From Rhodococcus sp. CH91 (GTDB lineage Bacteria > Actinomycetota > Actinomycetes > Mycobacteriales > Mycobacteriaceae): a stretch of DNA of 64,000 nt. Below, in pieces: positions 26,911-35,572 of the stretch. Made by a program: the position numbers and the translations under genes. How positions within the stretch are numbered: position 1 is the stretch's first letter; each line of letters begins with the position of its first letter. The stretch is taken from contig NZ_JAKFYR010000004.1 of the NCBI RefSeq assembly GCF_022554085.1, positions 1-64,000 of the forward strand, read 5' to 3'. The notes under the pieces were generated by a model. The model saw only the letters and a program-made list of their open reading frames with translations. It did not search any database and was not told the DNA's origin.

Positions 26911-27566
26911 TCAGGGTGGTGATCGTCGACGATCAGGCCCTCGTCCGGGAAGGGCTGCGTGCGCTGCTCGATCGCGCCGCCGATATCGAGGTGGTGGGTG
27001 AGGCTGCCGACGGGGACGACGCGGTGCGGGTGGTCGCGCGTACGGCACCGGATGTGGTGCTCATGGACATCCGGATGCCGGGAGCCGACGGGATCACCGC
27101 CACGCGGCGGATCGTCGGCGCCGCCTCGTCGGCCGGGACACGAGTGGTCGTGCTGACCACCTTCGACAGCGAGGACAACATTCTCGACGCGATCGGCGCG
27201 GGTGCCGTCGGATTCCTCGTGAAGAACTCCGCCCCCGAGGAACTCCGCGCCGCGGTCCGCACCGTCGCGGACGGCGACGCGATGCTCTCCCCGACGGTCA
27301 CCCGCCGGGTCATGCAGGCGGCTGCGCGCAGTCCCCGGGTACGGGACACGCGGGCACTGGACGTGCTCACCGAGCGTGAACGCGAGATCCTCGCGGAGAT
27401 CGGCTCGGGTCTGTCGAACGACGAGATCGGGCGCAAGTTGTTCATCAGTCCTGCGACCGTGCGGACCCATGTCACCCGGATCCTCGCGAAACTCCGGGCA
27501 CGGGACCGGGCCAATCTCGTCGCACTCGCCTTCCGCACCGGGCTGGTCTCCCCGACCGATCCGTGA
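26907..27566 (+). CDS. Response regulator, NarL/LuxR family
   Basis: 219 residues. Receiver domain (1-120) with acidic pair VDDQ, phosphoacceptor Asp54 in LMDIRMPG, switch Thr in VLTTFD and Lys in FLVKNSAP. The LuxR-type HTH is at the C-terminus (LTEREREILAEIGSG, SNDEIGRKLFISPATVRTH). Starts with GTG overlapping the kinase stop. Target genes cannot be predicted; the upstream membrane protein is the obvious first candidate. A strong hairpin ends the operon. Confidence 0.95.
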   Translation: MIRVVIVDDQALVREGLRALLDRAADIEVVGEAADGDDAVRVVARTAPDVVLMDIRMPGADGITATRRIVGAASSAGTRVVVLTTFDSEDNILDAIGAGAVGFLVKNSAPEELRAAVRTVADGDAMLSPTVTRRVMQAAARSPRVRDTRALDVLTEREREILAEIGSGLSNDEIGRKLFISPATVRTHVTRILAKLRARDRANLVALAFRTGLVSPTDP

Positions 27567-27570
27567 GAGC

Positions 27571-27607
27571 CGTTCGCCCCGGCGGCCAGTGGCCGCCGGG
27601 GCGAACG
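27571..27607. terminator. Bidirectional perfect hairpin
   Basis: 18-bp arms CGTTCGCCCCGGCGGCCA (27571-27588) and its complement (27590-27607), between the convergent response regulator and hydroxylase genes. Confidence 0.85.
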
Positions 27608-27625
27608 ATCGGGACGAACGGCCGG

Positions 27626-29530
27626 TCAGGCCTGCGGCGCGAGTTCCTCCACGCGCAGCGGCGAGGTGTCGGCAGCGGCCGCAATGGCCTCCTCGAACTG
27701 CCGGCGGTCCACCTGCGAGCCGAGCACCAGAGCGAGTCGCGTCAGGAAACCCTCACGGTCGTTCTCCGCGGCCTGGTCCAGGGCTGTGGACAGGCCGAGC
27801 CACACGTTCTCGCGACGCTGTTCGTCCGCCGTGACCTGCTCGGCCGGCCTGGCCGGCAGCTGCGCTCCGGCCGGGGCGGAACCGGACCGCAGGGAGTCGG
27901 CGACCCCGCGCAGGTCCACGACCGGCACGCGGCACAGCAGCAGACCGTCGGGGCGGATGACGAAGGCTTCACCGGCCGTCGCACCCAGCGCGTCGGCGAG
28001 ATCGGGCGCCTCGAGAAGAGTCACGCCGTCCACGGCAGCACTGCCGACGGCGAGAGCTCGCACGCCCTCGGGTGCGAGCGCGTGCGCCAGTTCGGTCGCG
28101 GCGGCGGCGAGTGCGGCGCTGCCTGCCTCGTCGAGGCCCACGCCGAGCACGGCGAATCCGGTGCCGCGAGCGTTGTTCAGCGAGGTCTCCTCCCCCGCGA
28201 TGCGGATCCGGCGGTCCTCGACGGGGTCGCCGGGCAGCACACCCTCGGTCCCGGGGGCGACCGACCAGGTGAGCGGGGACAGCCGGGCGTGCGTGGCACT
28301 CGACTGGCGCGGATTGATCAGGTGCCCGAACTCGGGGCGGCCCACGGCGAGCGCAAGGATCGCGTCGCGCGTGGTGCGGTAGCCGTGGCTGCCGGGGCTC
28401 ATGATGAGGGTCGACTTCCCGGCGTTGGCGACGTTCTGCTCCCACGCGTTGTGGCGTTCGAACGAGTAGGCCTGCAGGAGAGCCGGTTCGGCATTGCCGT
28501 TCACGACCGCGGCGAGCTGCCACGCGAGGGTCTCGGCGTCCTCCATGCCCGAATTGAGCCCGCGCACACCGAAGATCGGCACGAGATGCGCTGCGTCACC
28601 GGCGAAGAGCAGGCGATCGTGGGTGAACTCGTCGAGGGCGAGCGCGCGGGCGCTGTAGAAGCCCTTCCACTCCAGGGTCCACGGCAGGTCGTTCTGCAGC
28701 CAGTCGAGATGCTTGGCGATCCGGGCGCGGATCGCGTCCTCCTGCGTCTCGATCTCGGCGTCCTCCGAGGGATCGAGCTGGTAGTCGATCCGCCAGATGT
28801 TGCCGGGCTGCTTGTGCATGATGATCGTCGAGCCGGGGTTGCTCGGCGGGTCGAACCAGACCATGCGCTCCGCGGGGAGATCGGACTCCCAGTGGATGTC
28901 GGCGATGACGTAGCGGCCCTCGTAGCTGGTGCCCTGCAGACGCAGTCCGGCCAGTTCACGCATGCGGCTGCGGCCACCGTCGGCGGCGACGACCCACTGC
29001 GCGCGCAGATGGCGCTTGCCCGCTGCGGTGTCGACTTCGAGGGTGACCTCGTCGTCGCCACGCAGGATTCCGGCGATCGGCGCCTGCCAGTGCAGCGTGA
29101 TGAGCGGGTTCTGCTCGATCGTGTCGACCATGATCTGCTCGAACTCCGACTGGGAGACGTTGATCATGGGCGGGCGGACGTCGAAATCACGGTGCGGCAT
29201 CTCGAAGTGCAGCACCTGCCGGTCGCGGTAGAAGCTGCGGCCACCGACCCACGGCAGCACGATCTTCTCGAGTTCCTCACCGAAACCGAGTCGCGCTGCG
29301 GCTTCCAGGCTGTGCCGGGAGATACAGATTGCACGCGAACCGAAGGACACCTGATCCGCGGCCTCGAGGATCGTGACGGGCACGCCGCGCTGGGCCAGGC
29401 CGAGTGCGACGGCCATACCGACCGGACCGGCACCGACCACGACGACGGGCAGTGCCTCGTCGGTGGGTGCCATCGAGTCGAACTCCGACGCGGGGTACTT
29501 CGGCGGCTGGTAGTAGGTCGACATGCTCAT
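27626..29530 (-). CDS. FAD-dependent aromatic hydroxylase, MhpA-like
   Basis: 634-residue class A flavin monooxygenase resembling 3-(3-hydroxyphenyl)propionate hydroxylase and related phenol hydroxylases. FAD motif GAGPVG at residues 33-38, DG region AADGGRSRMRELAG, GD motif FAGDAAHLVP near 310, then a C-terminal thioredoxin-like domain (~450-634) as usual for the family. ATG 29530 overlaps the stop of the transporter gene (ATGA); ATG 29524 is an alternative. Predicted to hydroxylate an aromatic acid imported by that transporter. No extradiol dioxygenase or hydrolase gene is nearby, so the ring-cleavage genes must be elsewhere. Confidence 0.88.
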   Translation of the reverse strand: MSMSTYYQPPKYPASEFDSMAPTDEALPVVVVGAGPVGMAVALGLAQRGVPVTILEAADQVSFGSRAICISRHSLEAAARLGFGEELEKIVLPWVGGRSFYRDRQVLHFEMPHRDFDVRPPMINVSQSEFEQIMVDTIEQNPLITLHWQAPIAGILRGDDEVTLEVDTAAGKRHLRAQWVVAADGGRSRMRELAGLRLQGTSYEGRYVIADIHWESDLPAERMVWFDPPSNPGSTIIMHKQPGNIWRIDYQLDPSEDAEIETQEDAIRARIAKHLDWLQNDLPWTLEWKGFYSARALALDEFTHDRLLFAGDAAHLVPIFGVRGLNSGMEDAETLAWQLAAVVNGNAEPALLQAYSFERHNAWEQNVANAGKSTLIMSPGSHGYRTTRDAILALAVGRPEFGHLINPRQSSATHARLSPLTWSVAPGTEGVLPGDPVEDRRIRIAGEETSLNNARGTGFAVLGVGLDEAGSAALAAAATELAHALAPEGVRALAVGSAAVDGVTLLEAPDLADALGATAGEAFVIRPDGLLLCRVPVVDLRGVADSLRSGSAPAGAQLPARPAEQVTADEQRRENVWLGLSTALDQAAENDREGFLTRLALVLGSQVDRRQFEEAIAAAADTSPLRVEELAPQA

Positions 29531-30870
29531 GCACCTTCCTCGGGAGAGCGGCGGGAATCGGCGGTATCGGCGGTGTGCCCGGCGGAGGGCACGCGCAGCA
29601 GGAGGATGCTCGCGAGGCTGACGAGTGCGATCAGCACGAAGTAGCCCGTGATGGACATCGAGGTGCCGGTGGCGGCGAACAGGGAGGTCGCGATCATCGG
29701 TGCGAGACCGCCACCGAGGATGGCGCCGATCTGGTAACCGAGCGAGGCACCGCTGTAGCGGATCTTGGCCGGGAACAGTTCGGCGAACAGTGCGGACTGC
29801 GGACCGGCGCAGCAGCCGAGGGTGAACCCGAGACCCACCATCGCGACGAACATGACCGGAAGGAGCGCGGTGTCCATCAGCGGGAAGAACAGTGCCGCCG
29901 CGACCACGAGTGCCGCCGACGACCTGATGTAGATGGTGCGGCGTCCCACGAGGTCGGAGCGCCAGGCCGCGAAAGCCATGCCGGCCATCCAGAACGGGCA
30001 GGAGGCGATGAGCAGCGCGAGCATCGTGGTCTTGCTGAAGCCGAGCGTGGTTTCGCCGTACTTGAGGACGTAGACCATGTAGGCGTAGGCGATGCCGTTC
30101 GTGGCGATGAAGGTTCCGCCGGCCAGCAGCACCGTCTTCCAGTGCTTCGTGACGACCTCGAGGATCGGCAGCTTCTCGTCGGCGGGAGCCGGGGCGTCCT
30201 TCGCCGCGGTGAACTCCGCGCTCTCCTCGAGACCCAGACGGATCCACATGGCGACGAAGACGAGCACCGCCGAGGCGAGGAACGGGATACGCCAGCCCCA
30301 CGAGGAGAACGCCTCTTCGCTGAGGAAGGCGGTCAGCGGCAGGTACACCAGATTCGCGAGGAGGACACCCGCCGGAACACCCAGCTGCGGTGCCGCACCG
30401 TAGAGGCCGCGCTTACCGGCCGGGGCGTTCTCGGTGGCGACGAGAACGGCGCCACCCCATTCGCCGCCCACGCCGAGTCCCTGCACGAAGCGCAGGGCGA
30501 CGAGCAGGATCGGGGCCGCGACACCGATGGACGCGTAGTTCGGGAGCAGACCGATGGCCACGGTCGCGAAGCCCATCAGCAGCAGCGAGACGACCAGCAT
30601 GGACTTGCGGCCGACCCGGTCACCGAAGTGCCCCATCACGATGCCGCCGATGGGCCGGGCGATGAACCCGACCGCGAGGGTGGCGAAGGCCGCCAGGGTG
30701 CCGGCCACATCGGACGACCCGGGGAAGAACTGGGGTCCGAGCACGAGCGCTGCAGCCGTGCCGTAGATGAAGAAGTCGTACCACTCGATGGCGGTGCCGA
30801 CGAAACTGCCGAGCGCAGCTTTGCGCGCGGCTCTTGCCGACGACTTCGGCGTCGCGTCAAGGACGGTCAT
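29527..30870 (-). CDS. MFS transporter, metabolite:H+ symporter (MHS) family
   Basis: 447 residues, 12 predicted spans. MHS signatures: GTAIEWYDFFIYGTAAAL at the start, loop GHFGDRVGRKSML, and RFVQGLGVGGEWGGAVL in helix 4. The family carries small carboxylates such as shikimate, alpha-ketoglutarate and aromatic acids. Co-translated with the downstream hydroxylase and probably co-transcribed from upstream lysR. The ATG at 30870 follows GGAGGGC. Substrate unknown but probably the hydroxylase substrate. Confidence 0.92.
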   Translation of the reverse strand: MTVLDATPKSSARAARKAALGSFVGTAIEWYDFFIYGTAAALVLGPQFFPGSSDVAGTLAAFATLAVGFIARPIGGIVMGHFGDRVGRKSMLVVSLLLMGFATVAIGLLPNYASIGVAAPILLVALRFVQGLGVGGEWGGAVLVATENAPAGKRGLYGAAPQLGVPAGVLLANLVYLPLTAFLSEEAFSSWGWRIPFLASAVLVFVAMWIRLGLEESAEFTAAKDAPAPADEKLPILEVVTKHWKTVLLAGGTFIATNGIAYAYMVYVLKYGETTLGFSKTTMLALLIASCPFWMAGMAFAAWRSDLVGRRTIYIRSSAALVVAAALFFPLMDTALLPVMFVAMVGLGFTLGCCAGPQSALFAELFPAKIRYSGASLGYQIGAILGGGLAPMIATSLFAATGTSMSITGYFVLIALVSLASILLLRVPSAGHTADTADSRRSPEEGA

Positions 30871-30900
30871 GTTCGTGCCCTCCGGCGGTCGATCTGAGGA

Positions 30901-30925
30901 CGTCCGATTAACGAGCGTTCGGACG
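30901..30925. promoter_or_regulatory. Interrupted dyad, putative LysR-type operator
   Basis: CGTCCGA (30901-30907) and TCGGACG (30919-30925) form perfect 7-bp arms 11 bases apart, 31 bp upstream of the transporter start. LysR regulators typically bind interrupted dyads of this geometry. Confidence 0.5.
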
Positions 30926-31021
30926 CAGTGGACCAATAATGAGAGGGGTCACATCGTTTGGAAAGCGCACAAAGCCGGTGAATATTCGCGGAAAAACCGT
31001 GAATTGGGACGTTCGGCCATG

Positions 31022-31954
31022 TCAGAGGGCTCGAGTGGTCCTCGCCACGTCGATCACGAAGTCCGTGAAAGTTTGGGCAACCCGGCTCGGGAGGGCGTCC
31101 TTACGCCATGCGAGCACGACCCGAACGGGTTCCGGCGAGGGGTCGACGACGGGAAGCAGGACGAGTGTGCGGCCCTCGTAGGTGACGTCCACCGCCGGCC
31201 GCTGCACGAGAAGCGTCCACCCCAGCCCGCGGCCCACGAAGGAGCGCGCCGTCTCGAACGTCTGGGTGCGGTAGGCGACGGCAGGGGTGAAGCCCGCCTC
31301 GGCGCACACCCGCAGGGCATGCCCCGAACTCGGCGGAGCATCGAGCAGGACCATCGGTTCGTCGGCGAGATCACGCAAGCGGATCTGCGAGGCACCCGCG
31401 AGAGGGTGTTCTGCCGAGATCAGCACCATCGGTTCCCGCTTGTCGAGAGTAACCGTCTCGAGGCCCGGTTCGAGATCCAGGTCGTAGAGGAACGCCACGT
31501 CGAGCTCGTGGGAGTCGAGCAGCATCCGCAGACGATTCTGCGTGTCCTCGCGGAAATCCACATCGGCGCGGGGATGGGCGCGCGTGAAGTCGGCGATGAT
31601 CGCGGGCAGCAGCGTCGGCGCCAGCGAGAGGTAGCATCCCACCGCCACCGGCCCGACGACGTCTCCCGCCTCCGAGCGCGCATCACTTTCGAGTTCACTC
31701 GCGTGATGGAGCAACATCTTGGCCCGCTCGAGCACCGCGTGACCGGTCGGTGTCAATTTGACCCCGCGCGCCCGTTGCCGGACCAGGAGCTTGACCGCGA
31801 GCGCCTTCTCCAGGTCGGTGATCGCGGACGACAGTGCCGAGTGCGACATGTGCATGGCGTCGGCCGCCGCGGTGATCGTTCCCCACTCGGCGACGGCGAC
31901 GAACGCCGCGAGTTGCCTGATCGTGTAGGTGGGCACCGAGTCCGTCCTCGCCAT
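31022..31954 (-). CDS. LysR-family transcriptional regulator
   Basis: 310 residues. Winged HTH in residues ~10-70 (QLAAFVAVAEWGTITAAADA, SHSALSSAITDLEKAL), followed by a periplasmic-binding-like effector domain (~95-300: VAVGCYLSLAPTLLPAIIADF). Same strand and directly upstream of the MHS transporter and hydroxylase genes, with a dyad in the 151-bp gap. It therefore most likely controls them and responds to the aromatic substrate or product. ATG 31954 gives a typical LysR length. Confidence 0.93.
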   Translation of the reverse strand: MARTDSVPTYTIRQLAAFVAVAEWGTITAAADAMHMSHSALSSAITDLEKALAVKLLVRQRARGVKLTPTGHAVLERAKMLLHHASELESDARSEAGDVVGPVAVGCYLSLAPTLLPAIIADFTRAHPRADVDFREDTQNRLRMLLDSHELDVAFLYDLDLEPGLETVTLDKREPMVLISAEHPLAGASQIRLRDLADEPMVLLDAPPSSGHALRVCAEAGFTPAVAYRTQTFETARSFVGRGLGWTLLVQRPAVDVTYEGRTLVLLPVVDPSPEPVRVVLAWRKDALPSRVAQTFTDFVIDVARTTRAL

Positions 31955-32010
31955 GCTCCTACCGTAGCCCCGGGCCGGACACGCTCATACGCACCGGAGG
32001 AGCGGCACGA

Positions 32011-32892
32011 TCACCGTTCGTCGGCTGCCGGGCGAGGTTCCGGATCGTCCGAACGAGCCCACGTCTCCGTCACCCGCGCCCGCCCACGTTCGAATACCTC
32101 ACCGAGCGCGCCCCCGACCGCCTTGAGCGGGCTGTCCATCGAGTCCAGCGCCTCGGCGACCACCGGATCCTCGTCCGCGAGCCAGCCGGCCTCGTCGGCA
32201 CGGCACGCCCAGCGGAAGTCCTCGAAATCCTGTCGCAGTCCGGTGAGCACCTTCGTCGTCCGCCCCGACGACAGCCGGCGTACGACCTCGATCGGGGTGC
32301 CCTCCGCGAATCGGGCCAGCGCGGCCCGTGCACGTCGCAACAGGGAGGCGTCCTGGACGAAATGGTCGGCGAGCGCCTGCCGCGCCGCTGCGAGCGCCGC
32401 CGCGGCCTCGTCCTCGCGGGCGCGCGCCAGACGGACGCGATGCCAGAGGAACAGGCAGTCCTCGACGATCACGAGCAGCTGCAGGGTCTCCCCCAGCGCG
32501 CCGTCGACCGCGACCTTCTGCAGTAGTTCGACGTGCTCCCCCACCGTCACGTCGCGACCGAGACCGTCGAGAGACGACGAGGCGTGCTCGCGAAGCAGTG
32601 TCACCGTCTCGGTGAAGGCCGGCCCGGACCCGGCGATCGGCACCCACTCCCGATCGGGCAGGCCGCCGGTGTGCTCGACGATGGAGGCGGCTCGCGTCAG
32701 CGAGTTGTGGGTCGCGACGATGTCGCCCGCCCGGGGCGCACCGGCGAGGTCGAGAACGCGATCGACCGTGCCCGGGGCCGCCTCCTCGCCTTCGAGCCGC
32801 ACCACGGCGGCCTCCACCGACGCGATCGCTCCTCGCAACGCCTCGACGACCGCGTCGGGGGCGAGGGGGACTGCGGCGGTGCGCTTCGGCAT
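32011..32892 (-). CDS. Helical protein of unknown function
   Basis: 293 residues, mainly alpha-helical and acidic, without signal peptide or membrane span. Notable segments are LREHASSSLDGLGRDVTVGEH, shown here only in part, and VKVL-like helices around residue 230 (TTKVLTGLRQDFEDFRWAC). A conserved-looking tryptophan pair sits in FLWHRV and FRWAC. No known domain recognised. ATG 32892 has GAGGG nine bases upstream; ATG 32901 is in frame. It lies 69 bp downstream of the giant DNA-binding-like protein gene on the same strand and probably shares its transcript. Confidence 0.78.
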   Translation of the reverse strand: MPKRTAAVPLAPDAVVEALRGAIASVEAAVVRLEGEEAAPGTVDRVLDLAGAPRAGDIVATHNSLTRAASIVEHTGGLPDREWVPIAGSGPAFTETVTLLREHASSSLDGLGRDVTVGEHVELLQKVAVDGALGETLQLLVIVEDCLFLWHRVRLARAREDEAAAALAAARQALADHFVQDASLLRRARAALARFAEGTPIEVVRRLSSGRTTKVLTGLRQDFEDFRWACRADEAGWLADEDPVVAEALDSMDSPLKAVGGALGEVFERGRARVTETWARSDDPEPRPAADER

Positions 32893-32961
32893 GTCGACCA
32901 TCCCTCAATCGTGCTACGTCCGGGAGCGGGGTGCACCACCTCCCGCCGAAAGCCGGCCGGC

Positions 32962-35037
32962 TCAGTTCGGTACGCGGACCCAAGCCTGTTCGAGCAGCGC
33001 CACCACCTCGGTCTCACGGCGGGCACGGTACGCCGAGAGGATCCGGCGCGGTCGCGATTCCCCGTCGAGACCGAGAGCCGACGCGAGCGCCGACGCGATC
33101 CGCTCCTCGGGGACGGTCTCCGGCTCGGTGTGGCCGATGAGCGAGAGCGCCTTGCGCAAGGGTTCGGCGTTGTCGGCGACGGTGCGCAGCGGCAGAACGT
33201 CGAAGCGACCGTCCGCACGCACCTCGAGCAGCAACTCGTTGTCCTCCTCGACACCGATGTCCTCGAGGAACCGGCGGACGGAGGAGAGCCGGGGAACCGG
33301 GCCCGTCCACCGCAGGGTGTGCCCGCCCAGCCGTGACGGGAACACCACCGTTCCTCCGGGCGCGCACCCGGCGATCGTCGCGACCGCGGAAGGAACGGTG
33401 AACTCGGCGCCGCGCAGATGGTCGCGCGTCGCGGGAAGGCGCAACCGCCAGGCATCCCCCAGCCGGTACAGGCGACGGGTGCGTTCCGGTGCGGCGACCG
33501 GCACGTGCGAACGCGGACGGCGCCGCACGCGGCCGTCGACGACCTCGAATTCGCCTCCCGCCGCGAATGTTCGGGCCGAGTCCTCGGAGATGCCGAATCG
33601 GGCGACCAGCGCGGGAACCACCACCGCCAGATCGGCACTTCCCCCGCGGGCGTCGACCAATCGCGCGATGCGGTTGCGAACGGCGGTGACCACATCCGCT
33701 TCCCAGTCGGCCAGCGCCCATCGGTCACCGTCGAGGGTGAAGCGCTCGTCGTCACCCAGCTCGGCGACGAGCGTGTGGACGTCGGCGTTGACACCCATGC
33801 GGGCGACGAGGGTGTCGGCGGTCAGCGGGTCGCCGAGCACCTCGAGGACCTGGGCCGCTCGCCCCGCGAGCCCGTCGGGCGGAGACAGCAGACGACCCTC
33901 GAAGATCGTGGTTCCGCAATACTGCGTCCATGCCTCGAACTCACCGTCGGGCAGGGACCACACCGCCTTCACGGCGGCGGGTTCGACCACCCCGTTTGGC
34001 GATTCGAATTCCGAGAGCAGGCCGCGCATCTGTTTCTCGGCGTCGGGAAGATCGGGTACCGCGACCCATCCGTCCGCGACCTCGAAGCGATCGTCGAGCC
34101 GGTGCAGTACGCGCCAGAGGGGCACGTCGAAACCCGGCACGGTCCGGTTCAGCACCGGATACGCACGCGCGATCCGGTCGAAGGCCGCGACAGGACACAC
34201 CTCGGCGCGCAGCGATGCGAGCAGGTCACCCACGGCCGTCCCGAAGGGAAAGCTGGACGGACCGGCGGGATCGCCGAGGTCGTCGCGCACCCGGCGTCGC
34301 AGTTCCTCCCGCTCCGCATCGGGGAGGCCCTGGAGGTAACCGGCGAGTTCGGCGATCGGGTCGGCGGGCGCGGGCAGCGGCAGATCCCGTGCCGTGAGGG
34401 CGCGCAGCCGGGCCGCGGCGTCCTGGATCTCCTCGGGAGCGCCGTCACCCGGCTCGGCCTGCAGTAACGGCGCGTCGTCCCGGCCGCACACCCGGCGCCA
34501 TCGCGCCAGCGCCGCGAGGTCCTCGAGGAGCAACGCCACGGCCGGCACCCGTGCGGCACGCGGCTCGGCCTCCAGGGTGGACGGTTCGCGCAGGGCCGTC
34601 GCGACCAGCGCGGCACAGACGATCTCCTCCACGGACTCGCGGTCGGCTCCGCGCACCCCGAGCAGGTCGGCCGGACTGCGGCTGAACAGCTCGGCGGTGG
34701 TGGGCGCGTGCGGAAGCCGCGCGACGACGGTCGCGGCCGCCGGACCGAGATCGAGTGCGACGACGGGCACTTCACCTTCACGCAGCAGACCGTCCGCGAA
34801 CCGGAGTTCCGGATGATCGGTGACGTAGATGTGGGCGAGTTCGGCGCACAGCCCCGCGATGTCGGTGTGCGCACCGGTATCGGCCGGAGACTCGTTCTCC
34901 CACCACCTGGGAGCCGACACCAGCGCGCCGAGAGCAGCGGTGCGCGCCGAACCGTACCGGTCGAGCCAGGGCATCAGATCCACCCAACGGCGGGTGTCGA
35001 GTTCGTCCACCGACAAGGCACGAGACCACAGCGACAC
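32962..35037 (-). CDS. Large putative DNA/RNA-polymerase-interacting protein with HhH and winged-helix-like segments
   Basis: 691 residues, unrecognised family. Residues ~115-145 (RSPADLLGVRGADRESVEEI) resemble the helix-hairpin-helix of RNA polymerase alpha C-terminal domains. Around 410-520 two winged-helix-like units follow (AAQVLEVLGDPLTADTLVAR, then LVARFGISEDSARTFAAGG). The C-terminal third has a strand-rich module (FPSRLGGHTLRWTGPVP, VRRFLEDIGVEEDNELLLEV). No nuclease, helicase or ATPase motif seen. Start at GTG 35037 has GAGGAG eight bases upstream; GTG 35058 lacks a site. Probable operon with the 293-residue helical protein. A nucleic-acid-binding regulatory role is inference. Confidence 0.82.
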   Translation of the reverse strand: MSLWSRALSVDELDTRRWVDLMPWLDRYGSARTAALGALVSAPRWWENESPADTGAHTDIAGLCAELAHIYVTDHPELRFADGLLREGEVPVVALDLGPAAATVVARLPHAPTTAELFSRSPADLLGVRGADRESVEEIVCAALVATALREPSTLEAEPRAARVPAVALLLEDLAALARWRRVCGRDDAPLLQAEPGDGAPEEIQDAAARLRALTARDLPLPAPADPIAELAGYLQGLPDAEREELRRRVRDDLGDPAGPSSFPFGTAVGDLLASLRAEVCPVAAFDRIARAYPVLNRTVPGFDVPLWRVLHRLDDRFEVADGWVAVPDLPDAEKQMRGLLSEFESPNGVVEPAAVKAVWSLPDGEFEAWTQYCGTTIFEGRLLSPPDGLAGRAAQVLEVLGDPLTADTLVARMGVNADVHTLVAELGDDERFTLDGDRWALADWEADVVTAVRNRIARLVDARGGSADLAVVVPALVARFGISEDSARTFAAGGEFEVVDGRVRRRPRSHVPVAAPERTRRLYRLGDAWRLRLPATRDHLRGAEFTVPSAVATIAGCAPGGTVVFPSRLGGHTLRWTGPVPRLSSVRRFLEDIGVEEDNELLLEVRADGRFDVLPLRTVADNAEPLRKALSLIGHTEPETVPEERIASALASALGLDGESRPRRILSAYRARRETEVVALLEQAWVRVPN

Positions 35038-35190
35038 TGACCGTTGCTCCTCTTCCACGCCCGGCGGGCGGCCCGCGGGCCCCTCTCCGGCGCCGATGCC
35101 GCGCTCGTGCGGCGCGTATGCGCCCGGCGCCCGATTCGGACGCCGTTTCTCACCCTACAGTCCGGGCGAGGCGCCGGCAGGTCAGGCAGC

Positions 35191-35388
35191 TCAGGTCAGA
35201 GCGATGTCGGCATCGGTCCCCTCACGCGACTCCGGCCGCAGCCGCAGTAACACCAGCCCCGCCACCGACGCGACGATGAGCGACGCCACCGCCCCGTTCA
35301 CGTGAAGGGAGTACACGGCGATCACCGCCCCGGCGAGTCCCCCCAGCAGAGCGATCCAGAGCAGTACTTTTCCCAGGACCGAAGCCAT
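35191..35388 (-). CDS. Small two-span membrane protein
   Basis: 65 residues with two hydrophobic helices (LGKVLLWIALLGGLAGAVIA and GAVASLIVASVAGLVLL) and a short charged C-terminal tail. The ATG at 35388 follows AGGTGCGGAGAA. Divergent from the HMG-CoA-lyase-like gene, and 153 bp upstream of the giant protein gene on the same strand. No function assigned. Confidence 0.72.
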   Translation of the reverse strand: MASVLGKVLLWIALLGGLAGAVIAVYSLHVNGAVASLIVASVAGLVLLRLRPESREGTDADIALT

Positions 35389-35572
35389 TTCTCCGCACCT
35401 TCCGGCAAGTCACGATTCGAACGCCGAGAATAGTGTCATCTGTCACAGTCCCACCGAAAGCCCTCCGGTGTGTCGACGGATCGTGTGGGTTCGTTGCCCC
35501 AGGCATACTGGTGCGGTTCGCGTCGGGCGAACGGCGCAACTGGGTACCGCGAGGCACCGGGGAGGCGGAGAA

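Noticed and set aside
30767-34339. 1190-residue plus-strand frame across lysR and the giant protein
   Set aside because: Low-complexity Arg/Ser composition, crosses several real minus-strand genes, no motif.
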